Positions 1 through 9,090 of a DNA stretch of 64,000 nucleotides are shown piece by piece. This stretch comes from Mucilaginibacter sp. PPCGB 2223. Its GTDB lineage: Bacteria; Bacteroidota; Bacteroidia; Sphingobacteriales; Sphingobacteriaceae. The notes beneath the pieces were generated by a model. The model saw only the letters and a program-made list of their open reading frames with translations. It was not told the origin of the DNA and did not search any database. The stretch covers positions 1,798,001 through 1,862,000 of the forward strand of contig NZ_MDJS01000001.1 in the NCBI RefSeq assembly GCF_001705515.1, given 5' to 3'. How positions within the stretch are numbered: the stretch's first letter is position 1; each line of letters opens with the position of its first letter. The position numbers and the translations under genes are program-made.

Positions 1-51
1 AAGCCCGAGTTTGTAACAGCCATTGTTAACTTTATAAATGCAGTTAAATAG
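1..51 (+). CDS. 3' end of an unidentified protein (partial)
   Basis: Frame 1 is open from the first base to a TAG at 49-51 and encodes the last 16 residues of a protein (ending FINAVK). The stop directly abuts the TAA of the minus-strand gene that begins at 52, so the two genes are convergent with no spacer. The tail would suit an alpha/beta hydrolase C terminus, but it is too short to assign. Confidence 0.4.
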   Translation, partial: KPEFVTAIVNFINAVK

Positions 52-543
52 TTAACTCTTCCAGTCACCCAGCAAGCGGCGTATCATGATGATTTGCCCG
101 GTATGATAGCTGGTATGGTCGGCTATCAGTAATGCCTCGCGCAACAGGTTAATGTCCGGCTCGTTTTGAAAGGGTTCAAACAGGTTAAGCTCGTCATCTT
201 CCAGAAGCTCGATAAACTTTGCTCTGTCAATTTCAATATGTTCCAACGTGTCGTTCCACTCATCGTCATCTTGGGGCTCGTGATGTTTGGGCCAGTATCC
301 TTCGGGCCATTTAGGCGACTGGTGCTCCGGATTGGTGCTGAATTTTAAAATATCCCATTGCGCAATACGAATATGATCCACCAGCATCCAGATACTATAA
401 GGCAAGCCATCGGGCACCACACCGCGCAGTTTTTTTGGCAGATCGTGCAGCGCATCATGTAATGAAGCATGTGCATTACCGCCTTTAATCAGTTTTATAA
501 GCTGGTGCCTGGTTACTTTATCAATATTTTCGTAATCTTCCAT
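52..543 (-). CDS. DinB-superfamily (DinB/YfiT-like) protein
   Basis: A 163-residue helical protein of the DinB/YfiT-like four-helix-bundle superfamily. Members are metal-dependent thiol or hydrolase-type enzymes and are unrelated to DNA polymerase IV. The family signature is visible: one His in the early helix (YSIWMLVDHIRIAQWD, around residues 49-64) and the C-terminal HTSYHTGQI motif (around 143-151), which together give the His triad that binds the metal. Length is typical. The ATG at 543 is followed upstream by about 170 bp without a gene, so it is probably monocistronic. Substrate cannot be told from sequence. Confidence 0.8.
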   Translation of the reverse strand: MEDYENIDKVTRHQLIKLIKGGNAHASLHDALHDLPKKLRGVVPDGLPYSIWMLVDHIRIAQWDILKFSTNPEHQSPKWPEGYWPKHHEPQDDDEWNDTLEHIEIDRAKFIELLEDDELNLFEPFQNEPDINLLREALLIADHTSYHTGQIIMIRRLLGDWKS

Positions 544-712
544 TGCTGTTTTGCTTTTTCAAAGTAACCATATCCGCCAGATATGGTTCGTGCCTAAAAT
601 CAGAAAAAAAGGACATTAAAGTCATTTTATTGTTACGCAGGCATCAAATATTAAACTAATAAGCTTATTTTTAGTCTACCAGTATAACCTTACATCTACA
701 ATAGCTATACGT

Positions 713-3571
713 ATGCCTTGTTCATTTAAATTGTTCGGCGTTAAAGCCCTGTTTGTGATACTTGCCCTGGTAATTTTCGGCGAGTTATCCTACGCCCAAA
801 ACCAAGTAGTACCATCCGGTTCGGTAAAAAGCATTATCAGTAAAATTGACGACTATAACGCCAAACTACCTGTCGAAAAACTATACCTGCAATTTGACAA
901 GCCTTATTATTCGGTAGGCGATACCATTTGGTTTAAAGGCTATATCTTGAGCTCTACCCTATCTTATTCGCCCTTGAGTACCCGCGTGTATGTGGATATG
1001 GTGAATGATAGCAACAGGGTTGTAAAACGTTATATTTTCGCGTCGGCTATTGGGCTTACCTGGGGCAATATTTCGCTGGATGACAAGATCTATCACGAGG
1101 GCGGTTATACCATCCGGGCTTACACCCAGTGGATGCGGAATTTTGGTGAGGAAAGCTTTTTTTACAAGAGTTTTTACCTGGCCAATGCCGATAACAGCCC
1201 ATGGATCATCAGTACAAATGCTAAAACCGATGAGGGCTCGCCAAATAACGTAACCGTAAGTGCAAAATTCATCGGCAATAATAACAGGGCGGTTGATGGC
1301 CACACTTTTGATGTAAAGCTGATGAACAGCAAAAAGGTATTGTTCCGTAACAACCTGCAAACCGGCGATGATGGTATTTTTGAGACTAACTTTGTGTTGC
1401 CCGCCACACCGGTAAAAAACCTTACGCTTGTAGCCGCCGATAAACAAAATAATAAAAAACTGGCCATGATACCTGTAAACGTGGACCGGGCGCAAGACAT
1501 TGACCTGCAATTTATGCCCGAAGGCGGCCAATTAGTGGCCCCGCTGCCAGGCATTGTTGGCTTTAAGGCCATTGGCCAGGACGGGCGCGGCGTTGAAGTA
1601 AAAGGCGAGGTGTTTAATAAAGCCGGCGAAGCAGTGGCCACCTTTCAGTCGCTGCACAAAGGCATGGGCGAGTTTAACCTCGTACCGCAGCCGGGCGAAG
1701 TTTATACCGCCAAAATAACCTTAACCAATGGTGATACCAAAACTGTAAATCTTCCTGCCGTAAGGCAATCAGGTATTGGGTTACGTGTCCGCAACCTTCC
1801 TAACCATGACACGGTTGATGTTTCTTTTTTCGCTACCGAAGATATGGTAGCACCGGGTAAAATGTATCACTTCATTGCCGAATCGAGGGGTGTGGTATGT
1901 TATGCAGCCTCGTTCGATTTTAAAAGCAATTCAGTTAATGCTCATATCCCGAAAGCTAATTTCCCGTCGGGGATCGCCCATTTAACTTTGTTTAACCAGG
2001 CCGGCCAGCCTTTGAGCGAAAGATTGATATTCATTACCCGTAACGATAATTTAAACATCAGTATCAGCAGCGGTAAAACTTTCAGTCCGCGCGATAGCAT
2101 ACCGATGCATATTAAAGTAACCGATGCCGATGGTAAGCCGGTAGTGGGTAGTTTTTCGATTGCCGTAACCGACAATGCACAGGTTAAGAAAGACATTAGC
2201 AATAACACCAATATATTAACCGGCATGCTGCTATCAGCCGACTTGAAAGGTTATATTGAAGACCCGGCTTACTATTTTGCTAAAAATGCCGAAAGTTTCA
2301 AGGCATTGGATGTATTATTACTTACCCAGGGCTGGATAGGCTACAACTGGGCAAATATTATAGCAGGTAACGCCAAACCTGCATTTGAGCCCGAAAGGCA
2401 CTCAGAGATAAGGGGCCGTGTTACCAATATCCTCAACAAGCCTTTTGCCAATACATCTGTACTGATGCTGGGCACCGGTAAATATAAAATGCTGCATGAT
2501 ACCACCACCAACGCCGACGGGGTATTTGTCTTTAATTTACCCTTAATTGCAGATAGCACTAAATTCGTGCTTAGCGCCCGCACCAAACGCGGCCGCACCA
2601 TACAGGGTGGCATTACTGTAAACGAGCCAAGCCTGGCACCGTTAACAACGGTTTACAGCCAACCGGTTAAACCCTGGTATGTGAATACCGATAGTACCCT
2701 GCTTAATTATGTTAAAACAAATAATACCTATCGTTACGAGTTGGATAAGATAGAAAATGGTGGTACAGGGCGGCTATTGAACACGGTAAATATTAAAGAT
2801 CAGGCCACAATAAGGGGCTCGCAAAACCTGAACGGGGCGGGTACTGCCGACCAGACCCTGACAACCGAGGACATGGAGAATGCGGGTAAAGCATCGCTTT
2901 ACGATGTAATTGCAGGCAAGGTAAAAGGCTTTCATGCGGGCTATCTCCCCAGGTCAACCGATCTTAATTTCTTTATCAAGGATAAAAGGGTACGATTCGT
3001 TATCGACGGCATAGATCTGGACAGATTTTATCAACCAACCGAAGCTGCCCCCGGCATCCCAAGGATACCAAACGAACATTATGAGTATATCAAACAAACC
3101 CTTGATTACTTAACAGCCGAAGACCTTTTAGGTATAGAGGTGTTATATACCCCTCAGAATGTGGCCAATTATAACAATCAAAATCTAACTACGGATGAGA
3201 TATTGGCCCTTAACCCGGCAGGCCCGAGAGGTTCGTCGGTAGCTTACCTCGAAATAACCACCCGTTCGGGCAACGGGGCTTTTATGAGAAGAGCGACAGG
3301 GGTATATGTTTACAAACCAAGGGCCGTTACCATACCGAAAGAGTTTTACAGTCCAAAATACACGGTGAAGGATATCGGCCGTAACTTTAATGATTTACGT
3401 TCGACTATCTATTGGAACCAAAACATCGTAACTAATAAAAACGGGGAAGCAAAAATTAAGTTTTATGCCGCCGATAAGCCTACCACCTACACCATAGTAT
3501 TAGAAGGCGCGGATATGAACGGAAAGATTGGTGTACAGACCGACAAGGTAACTGTAGTTAAAGGCAGATAA
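713..3571 (+). CDS. MG2-domain / TonB-plug-like exported surface protein
   Basis: A 952-residue exported protein. Residues 1-28 form a signal peptide (hydrophobic core, cleavage near SYAQ). The part starting LYLQFDKPYYSVGDTIWFKGY is the alpha-2-macroglobulin MG2-like domain common in Bacteroidota, followed by carboxypeptidase-like beta domains (around 565-650) and a TonB-receptor plug-like segment (around 740-880, TEDMENAGKASLYDVIAGK, with a 'FVIDGI' strand). The C terminus returns to a macroglobulin-like strand. Such proteins sit in the periplasm or outer membrane and are linked to polymer handling or secretion; no transport barrel is present, so it is not a full TonB receptor. It appears to stand alone. 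Confidence 0.75.
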   Translation: MPCSFKLFGVKALFVILALVIFGELSYAQNQVVPSGSVKSIISKIDDYNAKLPVEKLYLQFDKPYYSVGDTIWFKGYILSSTLSYSPLSTRVYVDMVNDSNRVVKRYIFASAIGLTWGNISLDDKIYHEGGYTIRAYTQWMRNFGEESFFYKSFYLANADNSPWIISTNAKTDEGSPNNVTVSAKFIGNNNRAVDGHTFDVKLMNSKKVLFRNNLQTGDDGIFETNFVLPATPVKNLTLVAADKQNNKKLAMIPVNVDRAQDIDLQFMPEGGQLVAPLPGIVGFKAIGQDGRGVEVKGEVFNKAGEAVATFQSLHKGMGEFNLVPQPGEVYTAKITLTNGDTKTVNLPAVRQSGIGLRVRNLPNHDTVDVSFFATEDMVAPGKMYHFIAESRGVVCYAASFDFKSNSVNAHIPKANFPSGIAHLTLFNQAGQPLSERLIFITRNDNLNISISSGKTFSPRDSIPMHIKVTDADGKPVVGSFSIAVTDNAQVKKDISNNTNILTGMLLSADLKGYIEDPAYYFAKNAESFKALDVLLLTQGWIGYNWANIIAGNAKPAFEPERHSEIRGRVTNILNKPFANTSVLMLGTGKYKMLHDTTTNADGVFVFNLPLIADSTKFVLSARTKRGRTIQGGITVNEPSLAPLTTVYSQPVKPWYVNTDSTLLNYVKTNNTYRYELDKIENGGTGRLLNTVNIKDQATIRGSQNLNGAGTADQTLTTEDMENAGKASLYDVIAGKVKGFHAGYLPRSTDLNFFIKDKRVRFVIDGIDLDRFYQPTEAAPGIPRIPNEHYEYIKQTLDYLTAEDLLGIEVLYTPQNVANYNNQNLTTDEILALNPAGPRGSSVAYLEITTRSGNGAFMRRATGVYVYKPRAVTIPKEFYSPKYTVKDIGRNFNDLRSTIYWNQNIVTNKNGEAKIKFYAADKPTTYTIVLEGADMNGKIGVQTDKVTVVKGR

Positions 3572-3582
3572 TACCTTAATTA

Positions 3583-4578
3583 TTATTGCTTTGCAGCAGC
3601 TTCCTGAGCCTTTTTCTGTGCTTTGGCGCGATCTTTAAAAAAACCTTTAAGCAGGAAATTGTGTTGGGCCGCTTCCAGGTCGTCGTTGAGCTTAACGACA
3701 CTTTGATTTAAATAATCCAATGTGCTTTTCACCTGTGCGGCCTGTTTAGGGTCGTTTAATAAAACGCCTATAACGTTGTCGGTTGTATTGAGTTTATTGC
3801 TTGCGCGGTTGAGGTTTTCGGTCAACTCACTGGCGCTATTAGCGGTTTGCTTTAATTTGGCTACCGATGCTTTCAACTGTGCAAATACAGAAGTATCGGT
3901 GAGCATTTTATCGGCTAAACCGCCTTTTGTATTCAGTTTATCGCCAAAACGGTTCAATTCGTTTGCCATGCGCATGGTGCTCGCCGTTGTATTGTCAAGG
4001 TTGGTCACGATGCTTTTAAACTTCAACGCCATTAACGAATCTGTCATCAATGCGCCAACCAAACCCTTGCCCCGGGCAATATTGCTGCTTATCTTTTTAA
4101 AATCGGCAGTAATGGCCAGCAGGTTCTGATTATTTTGCTGCAGCGTTTTCATAATATCATCGGTCGACAGCAGCTTCTCGGCTTGTAAAACGGCGCCATC
4201 TTCAACCATGGGCGCCTGCGGACTGCCACCGTCGATCACGATAATCTTGTTACCGATCAATCCATCCGAGCTTAGCTTTACTGTAGCGTTGCGATGAATG
4301 TACGATTGTACTTTTTCATCGATATTCATTTGCACTTCCACCTGCGAACTATTGGTGAATTTGATAGAGCTGATGGTACCTACATTAACTCCGGAGAACC
4401 ATACAGCGTTACCTTTTTTCAGACCGGCGACATCATCAAAAACGGCACTTACGTGAATATTATTGGCAAATGTTTTTTTTTGCCCCCCGAGTGTAAAAAT
4501 ACCCAGTACAAAAACGAGCAGACCGAGGATGATAAATATCCCTACTGTAACTGCGCGCCTGGTTTCATCTCTTTCCAT
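3583..4578 (-). CDS. mlaD: MCE (MlaD-like) periplasmic lipid-binding protein
   Basis: A 331-residue protein with one N-terminal membrane helix (around 11-30) followed by an MCE/MlaD domain (around 38-115; motif GLKKGNAVWFSGVNVGTIS) and a long helical tail. MCE proteins form hexameric rings that bind lipids on the periplasmic face of an MlaFE-type ABC transporter. It is the last gene of a minus-strand operon after MlaE (5365-6177) and MlaF (4582-5358), with a spacer of only 3 bp, which supports the assignment. The symbol is by analogy; Bacteroidota copies are usually named only 'MCE family protein'. Confidence 0.88.
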   Translation of the reverse strand: MERDETRRAVTVGIFIILGLLVFVLGIFTLGGQKKTFANNIHVSAVFDDVAGLKKGNAVWFSGVNVGTISSIKFTNSSQVEVQMNIDEKVQSYIHRNATVKLSSDGLIGNKIIVIDGGSPQAPMVEDGAVLQAEKLLSTDDIMKTLQQNNQNLLAITADFKKISSNIARGKGLVGALMTDSLMALKFKSIVTNLDNTTASTMRMANELNRFGDKLNTKGGLADKMLTDTSVFAQLKASVAKLKQTANSASELTENLNRASNKLNTTDNVIGVLLNDPKQAAQVKSTLDYLNQSVVKLNDDLEAAQHNFLLKGFFKDRAKAQKKAQEAAAKQ

Positions 4579-4581
4579 ATC

Positions 4582-5358
4582 TTATCTGATAAAATTATAA
4601 TCGAAAAATGGTTTTACTCTGTTGTCGGTCGTATCAAAAACTTCGTCAAAACTGCCCTGCCGCTCAAACTTGCCATCGAGCAGTATGGCCATACGGTCGC
4701 CCGTTTCTTTGGCACAGGTTAAATCGTGAGTGATGATGATAGACGATGTTTTATATCGCTGCTGCACCTCGTTGATGAGCTTATTGATCTCGGTACAAGT
4801 TATCGGGTCGAGGCCGGCAGTAGGCTCATCGTATAACATCACTTCAGGGTTAAGGATTAAGGTACGTGCAATACCTATACGTTTGCGCTGCCCTCCCGAT
4901 AACTCGGAAGGCATCTGGTTGATGGCCTGCTCCAATCCTACCGCTTCCAATACGGTTTCAACAGCTTCGTCTATTTCGCGGCGGGTCAGTTTCTTTTTAT
5001 TGCGCACCAGCGGGAACTCGAGGTTCTTGCGCACGGTCATGCTATCGTACAGGGCACTGTTCTGAAAAGAAAAACCGATACGGGTACGCATATATTGCAA
5101 TTGTTTTTCATTGGCGTAATTCATCTCTTCGCCAAACAGAACAACCTTACCGGCGTCGGGTTTAATGAGGCCTGATATGATCTTGATCAAAACAGATTTA
5201 CCGGTACCTGAACGGCCGAGTACCACCAGGTTTTCGCCTTTGTACAGTTCCAGGTCGGCGCCTCGCAATACGGCGTTATCGTCAAACGATTTCTTCAGGG
5301 CTTTGATGGTGATCACCGCCTCTTTATAGTCGATACTGGCTTTAGCTTTTTTGATCAT
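4582..5358 (-). CDS. mlaF: ABC transporter ATP-binding protein, MlaF type
   Basis: A 258-residue ABC ATPase. Walker A is GRSGTGKS (around 48-55), the signature is LSGGQRKR (around 153-160), and Walker B is VMLYDEPTAGLDP. It powers lipid transport with the permease directly upstream (6 bp spacer) and the MCE protein directly downstream (3 bp spacer). Length and motif spacing are normal for MlaF. Confidence 0.92.
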   Translation of the reverse strand: MIKKAKASIDYKEAVITIKALKKSFDDNAVLRGADLELYKGENLVVLGRSGTGKSVLIKIISGLIKPDAGKVVLFGEEMNYANEKQLQYMRTRIGFSFQNSALYDSMTVRKNLEFPLVRNKKKLTRREIDEAVETVLEAVGLEQAINQMPSELSGGQRKRIGIARTLILNPEVMLYDEPTAGLDPITCTEINKLINEVQQRYKTSSIIITHDLTCAKETGDRMAILLDGKFERQGSFDEVFDTTDNRVKPFFDYNFIR

Positions 5359-5364
5359 ACCTGT

Positions 5365-6177
5365 TTATCTGAACCAACCAAATATCTGAACGATGATAAC
5401 CTCTTCAATAAACACTAAGAACATAGCAGTAACTACTGCCATGTTAGCTGCTTTACCTACCCCCTCGGTACCTTTGCTTGAGTTATACCCCTGGTAACAG
5501 CCTACCATCCCGATAGTGAAACCAAACACGATGGATTTAACCAGCGACGAGGTAAAATCGACAAACGACAGGGGCTCAAACACCTGCTGCATAAAAGTGG
5601 TGTAACTGGTACCTTCGTTTTGTGCAACATTAACATAACCTCCCATCAATGCTATAAAACCTGCGTACATAGCCAGTATGGGTATAGTTAAAGTAGTAGC
5701 CAGCACACGGGTGGTTACCAGGTATTTAAAAGGCTTGGTACCCGATACTTCCATCGCGTCGATCTGCTCGGTTACACGCATTGAGCCCAATTCGGCGCCG
5801 ATGCTCGATCCCACCTTACCCGCTGCAATTATCGCCGTAATTAATGGCGCCAGTGCCCTCATAATGGCTATCGAAATCAGCGATGGCAGCCATGAGGTTG
5901 CACCGAACTCCGACAGCGATGGCCTGGATTGCTTGGTAAAAATAAGCCCGACAATAAAACCGGTAACCGAAATGATGGTAAGCGACCGTACCCCTACCTC
6001 GAAACATTGCCGCACTACCTCTTTAAACTCGTAAGGTGGAAATAACACCTCCTTAAAAAACCGGCCAATGAATTTAAAAACCTTATAGAAATCGATAAAA
6101 ACGCTGGTTAACCACCGCGTAAGAGCAAAACCAGGTTTACGAATCACTTTTACTTGTGTAAGGTTTTTATCGGCCAT
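5365..6177 (-). CDS. mlaE: MlaE-family ABC permease
   Basis: A 270-residue inner-membrane permease with several hydrophobic segments and the conserved MlaE region (AGKVGSSIGAELGSMRVTEQ, around 138-157, and MEVSGTKPFKYLVTTR). It is the first gene of the mlaE-mlaF-mlaD minus-strand operon. Its family moves phospholipids between the inner membrane and the MCE ring. Nothing unusual is seen. Confidence 0.92.
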   Translation of the reverse strand: MADKNLTQVKVIRKPGFALTRWLTSVFIDFYKVFKFIGRFFKEVLFPPYEFKEVVRQCFEVGVRSLTIISVTGFIVGLIFTKQSRPSLSEFGATSWLPSLISIAIMRALAPLITAIIAAGKVGSSIGAELGSMRVTEQIDAMEVSGTKPFKYLVTTRVLATTLTIPILAMYAGFIALMGGYVNVAQNEGTSYTTFMQQVFEPLSFVDFTSSLVKSIVFGFTIGMVGCYQGYNSSKGTEGVGKAANMAVVTAMFLVFIEEVIIVQIFGWFR

Positions 6178-6249
6178 TTAATTTTGTTTGAACAGCATGC
6201 TTACAGTACAAAAAAACGGGCATGTTGTTTTATTTCGCTATATTGAGGT

Positions 6250-6759
6250 TTAAATATATTTTTCCATCACCAGTAGCTCCAAAGGCTGCTTTTGTATGCC
6301 GAAACGGGTATCTTCAGGAAATGGATTTACCTCGCCCGTTTTTTTGAAACCATGCCTTTCGTACCAGGCAATCAGTTCTTCGCGAATGGTTATTACCGTC
6401 ATATAAATGCGGTTGCAGTTCTGTTCGCGTGCAAACCATTCAACATGTTTAAGCAGCAGCTTGCCTATCCCCGTATTTTGCCTGTCGGGATCGACGGTCA
6501 GCATCCCGAAATAAATATCGCTATCCTTTTTGTTTATATAAACACTACCCTGCAACTCATTATTATTAATGCACTTTAAAATTATGGTATCCTTGTCTTG
6601 TATATACCCGGTAAGGGTTTCCGCATCTATCCGTATACCATCCAGCAGATGTGATTCGGTGGTCCAGCCTTTTGCTGCAGCGTCGCCACGGTACGATCTG
6701 TTGATCAATTTAACAAGCGCAGGCACATCAGTAACCGTTGCTCTTTTTATCCCTATCAT
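6250..6759 (-). CDS. GNAT-family N-acetyltransferase
   Basis: A 169-residue GNAT enzyme. The acetyl-CoA binding motif A is seen as VDPDRQNTGIGKLLLKHVEW (around 92-111, R/Q-x-x-G-x-G), and a 'WYERHGFKKTGE' motif B follows. Members transfer acetyl groups to amines of small molecules or proteins; the substrate is unknown. It is a single gene, transcribed away from the MFS transporter upstream of it. Confidence 0.88.
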   Translation of the reverse strand: MIGIKRATVTDVPALVKLINRSYRGDAAAKGWTTESHLLDGIRIDAETLTGYIQDKDTIILKCINNNELQGSVYINKKDSDIYFGMLTVDPDRQNTGIGKLLLKHVEWFAREQNCNRIYMTVITIREELIAWYERHGFKKTGEVNPFPEDTRFGIQKQPLELLVMEKYI

Positions 6760-7023
6760 CTTAAAACTAAAAACGCCGCAAAGTTAATCGTTTGATTAAC
6801 TTTTTTCACAATAGCACACGAAAAGCTTCAGGTTTATCGTAACAAATTACTTTCAGTTAACATGTTGCAATAACAAGATGTAAACATTATGGCATTAATG
6901 TGTATAAAAATGTTGTTTTCACTGTGTACTTAACTCCCGCTTTTTTTCGTAATTTGATGTAAAATACCGGTTAAAAATTTAACATAATGTTACCGGGACA
7001 ATATTAATAACGCATATTGCACC

Positions 7024-8409
7024 ATGCCTGTAGCCAAACTGCCTTTTAATAAACAAGTTGCCTATGCTGCGGGGATGATGGGTTGGGCCATTATGTGGAA
7101 TATTGTTGTTGTAATGGTGCCTTATTTTTATCTGCCAACGTCAAAATCGGGCCTGGTATCGCTGGTGCCGCAACTAATGGTATTCGGCTTAGTAAACATC
7201 ATGGCGCTGGTACAAGCTTCAGGGCGGGTGTTCGATATCATTACCGATCCGCTTATTGCCCTGATGAGTGATAAGAGCAATAACCCCAGGGGCCGCCGCC
7301 TGCCCTTTATGAAATGGGCAGCATTGCCTACCGTGATTTTTTGCTGCCTTGTTTTTTGCCCGCTCGCCCTTTCGGAAACGGTAAACAACGCTTATTTGCT
7401 AACATTTACCCTGATAGGCTATTATGTGATGGCGACGGCCTATGTAATACCCTATTATGCTTTATTGGCCGAACTTACAGAAACAGGCGAAGAGAAAGTC
7501 AGACTTTCATCCTACCAACAGGTTGGATATGTGCTGGGGATGGTATTTTCGGCCATGGTGAATAATTTTGCCAACGTGGTGCAAGAAGTATTTCACATCA
7601 CGAGCCGCAACCACGCTTTGCAGTATACTATCTGGGGACTGTGTATTTTTAGCGGCCTGATCATGCTGATACCAGTGCTGGCCATCGACGAGAAAAAATA
7701 CTCCGACAGTAAACCATCGCACCTGCCGTTGATAGAAACGCTGACAAAAACCTTCAGAAACCGTAATTTTAAATATTACCTGATCTCCGACTTCTCATTC
7801 TACATGGCACTTAGTATTATTACCAGCGGGTTGCTGTATTTCGTAACGGTATTATTAAAGCTGGATCAATCGGAAGGCGGGCCGCTTGTTGGGCTGATGG
7901 TAGTAGTTTCGGTGATGTTTTATCCACTGGTAAACATCATTACCGCCAGGTTCGGGAAGAAACCGCTGGTGATTATTTCGTTCGGCTTGTTATCACTTAT
8001 TTTTGTCACGATATACTTTTTAGGAAAGCTTCCTTTTTCGGCTCATGCGCAAATCTATGCCATGGTCATCTTTGCCGCCTTTCCGTTAGCTTCGCTGGGT
8101 ATTTTACCCAATGCGATCTTAGCCGAAATTGCCGAGCAGGACGCCAAAAAAACCGGCGAAAACCGTGAGGGTATGTTCTTCGCGGTCAAATATCTTTTCG
8201 TTAAACTCGGGCAAACCATCGGCAGCGCTTTGTTTTTGTACCTTACCATTTACGGCAGGGATATAGGCAACGATAAAGGTTTGCGCCTTAACGGTATCTG
8301 CGGTTTTGTTTTATGCATACTGGCGATGCTGTTCTTCAGCCGCTTTCGCGAAGCGAAGCCTAAAAAGCAAGCAAAAGTTATTGAGGCGGGAGAGCAAAAT
8401 ATTGTTTAA
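7024..8409 (+). CDS. MFS transporter, GPH (glycoside/cation symporter) type
   Basis: A 461-residue protein with about 12 hydrophobic segments. The GPH-family hallmark DIITDPLIALMSDKSNNPRGRR (around 71-92) lies between helices 2 and 3. The likely role is proton- or sodium-driven sugar uptake in the inner membrane. No sugar-utilisation gene is adjacent, so the substrate is unknown. The 240-bp upstream region carries a near-match to a Bacteroidetes -7 element (taatttg, about 6950). Confidence 0.85.
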   Translation: MPVAKLPFNKQVAYAAGMMGWAIMWNIVVVMVPYFYLPTSKSGLVSLVPQLMVFGLVNIMALVQASGRVFDIITDPLIALMSDKSNNPRGRRLPFMKWAALPTVIFCCLVFCPLALSETVNNAYLLTFTLIGYYVMATAYVIPYYALLAELTETGEEKVRLSSYQQVGYVLGMVFSAMVNNFANVVQEVFHITSRNHALQYTIWGLCIFSGLIMLIPVLAIDEKKYSDSKPSHLPLIETLTKTFRNRNFKYYLISDFSFYMALSIITSGLLYFVTVLLKLDQSEGGPLVGLMVVVSVMFYPLVNIITARFGKKPLVIISFGLLSLIFVTIYFLGKLPFSAHAQIYAMVIFAAFPLASLGILPNAILAEIAEQDAKKTGENREGMFFAVKYLFVKLGQTIGSALFLYLTIYGRDIGNDKGLRLNGICGFVLCILAMLFFSRFREAKPKKQAKVIEAGEQNIV

Positions 8410-8437
8410 ATTTGCGTATCATTCAGTTTGAAGTGGC

Positions 8438-8602
8438 ATGAAAAACGTTGAGCAAGCATTTAATAGAGCTGAAATAGCGCTGCTGAAAGAAGCATTGAAA
8501 CGTAATTATAAGGAACGTTTTGAGATGGCTACCCGCTTGTATAAAATACAACAAACCATGAATAAGGCCACAATAGCACACAAACCTTTTGTCAGCAAAT
8601 AA
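8438..8602 (+). CDS. small protein paired with a nucleotidyltransferase
   Basis: A 54-residue helical, basic protein (begins MKNVEQAFNRAEIALLKEAL). The ATG at 8438 opens a clean frame that stops 8 bp before the GTG start of the nucleotidyltransferase at 8611, so the two are very probably co-transcribed and functionally linked. The protein is not recognised. It is too short for a HEPN domain, and neither an ion-channel nor a DNA-binding fold is evident. Confidence 0.6.
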   Translation: MKNVEQAFNRAEIALLKEALKRNYKERFEMATRLYKIQQTMNKATIAHKPFVSK

Positions 8603-8610
8603 TTTAATTT

Positions 8611-9090
8611 GTGGATATTTTCGATCAGGAAATACTTAACTTCTGGAAAGCTCTTCAGGACAATACTGTAAAATATATCCTGATTGGTGGATATGCCATC
8701 AATCTCCATGGCTATCAGCGTTTTACCGGCGACCTGAATATCTGGATTAAAGATTCATCAGAGAACAGACGAGCTTTACGCAAAGCGTTTCGGGCTTGTG
8801 ATATGGGCGATTATCCTATGATTGAAAGAATGCAGTTTGTTCCGGGATGGACAGAATTTCGTTTGAATAATGGCCTTGTATTGGATATTTTAACGGAAAT
8901 GAAAGGCCTTGAGAACTATACTTTTGAAGAATGTCTACAGATGGCATCCATTGCGGACATAGAAGGTGTGAGCATACCATTTTTACATATCAACCAATTA
9001 ATAGCGAATAAAAAAGTTGTTGATCGACCGAAAGATCAATTAGATGTTTTGGCATTGGAGCAAATAAAAAAACTGCGCGATGGCATTTAA
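8611..9090 (+). CDS. MNT/AbiEii-like nucleotidyltransferase protein
   Basis: A 159-residue protein starting at GTG. It has the pol-beta nucleotidyltransferase opening: YILIGGYAINLHGYQRFTGD, in which GG is residues 26-27. The usual catalytic D-x-D appears as D41-L42-N43, so the second metal-binding Asp is replaced by Asn. The rest fits the minimal nucleotidyltransferase family found next to small proteins and in toxin-antitoxin pairs. It is preceded by a 54-residue partner, and its 3' end overlaps the convergent CFA synthase gene by 4 bp. Activity is uncertain because of the D-to-N change. Confidence 0.7.
   Translation: MDIFDQEILNFWKALQDNTVKYILIGGYAINLHGYQRFTGDLNIWIKDSSENRRALRKAFRACDMGDYPMIERMQFVPGWTEFRLNNGLVLDILTEMKGLENYTFEECLQMASIADIEGVSIPFLHINQLIANKKVVDRPKDQLDVLALEQIKKLRDGI

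Noticed and set aside
52..543. DNA polymerase IV assignment because of the name DinB
   Set aside because: This is the unrelated DinB/YfiT helical superfamily; the true Y-family polymerase is at 44475-45632.
1174..1641. Minus-strand 155-codon frame inside the MG2 gene
   Set aside because: Antisense shadow of a gene with strong domain evidence.
4294..4722. Plus-strand 142-codon frame
   Set aside because: Lies antisense to the clear mlaD and mlaF genes and has no family character.
8438..8602. Classical HEPN/MNT toxin-antitoxin reading of the small gene
   Set aside because: At 54 residues it lacks the length and the R-x4-6-H motif of a HEPN toxin.
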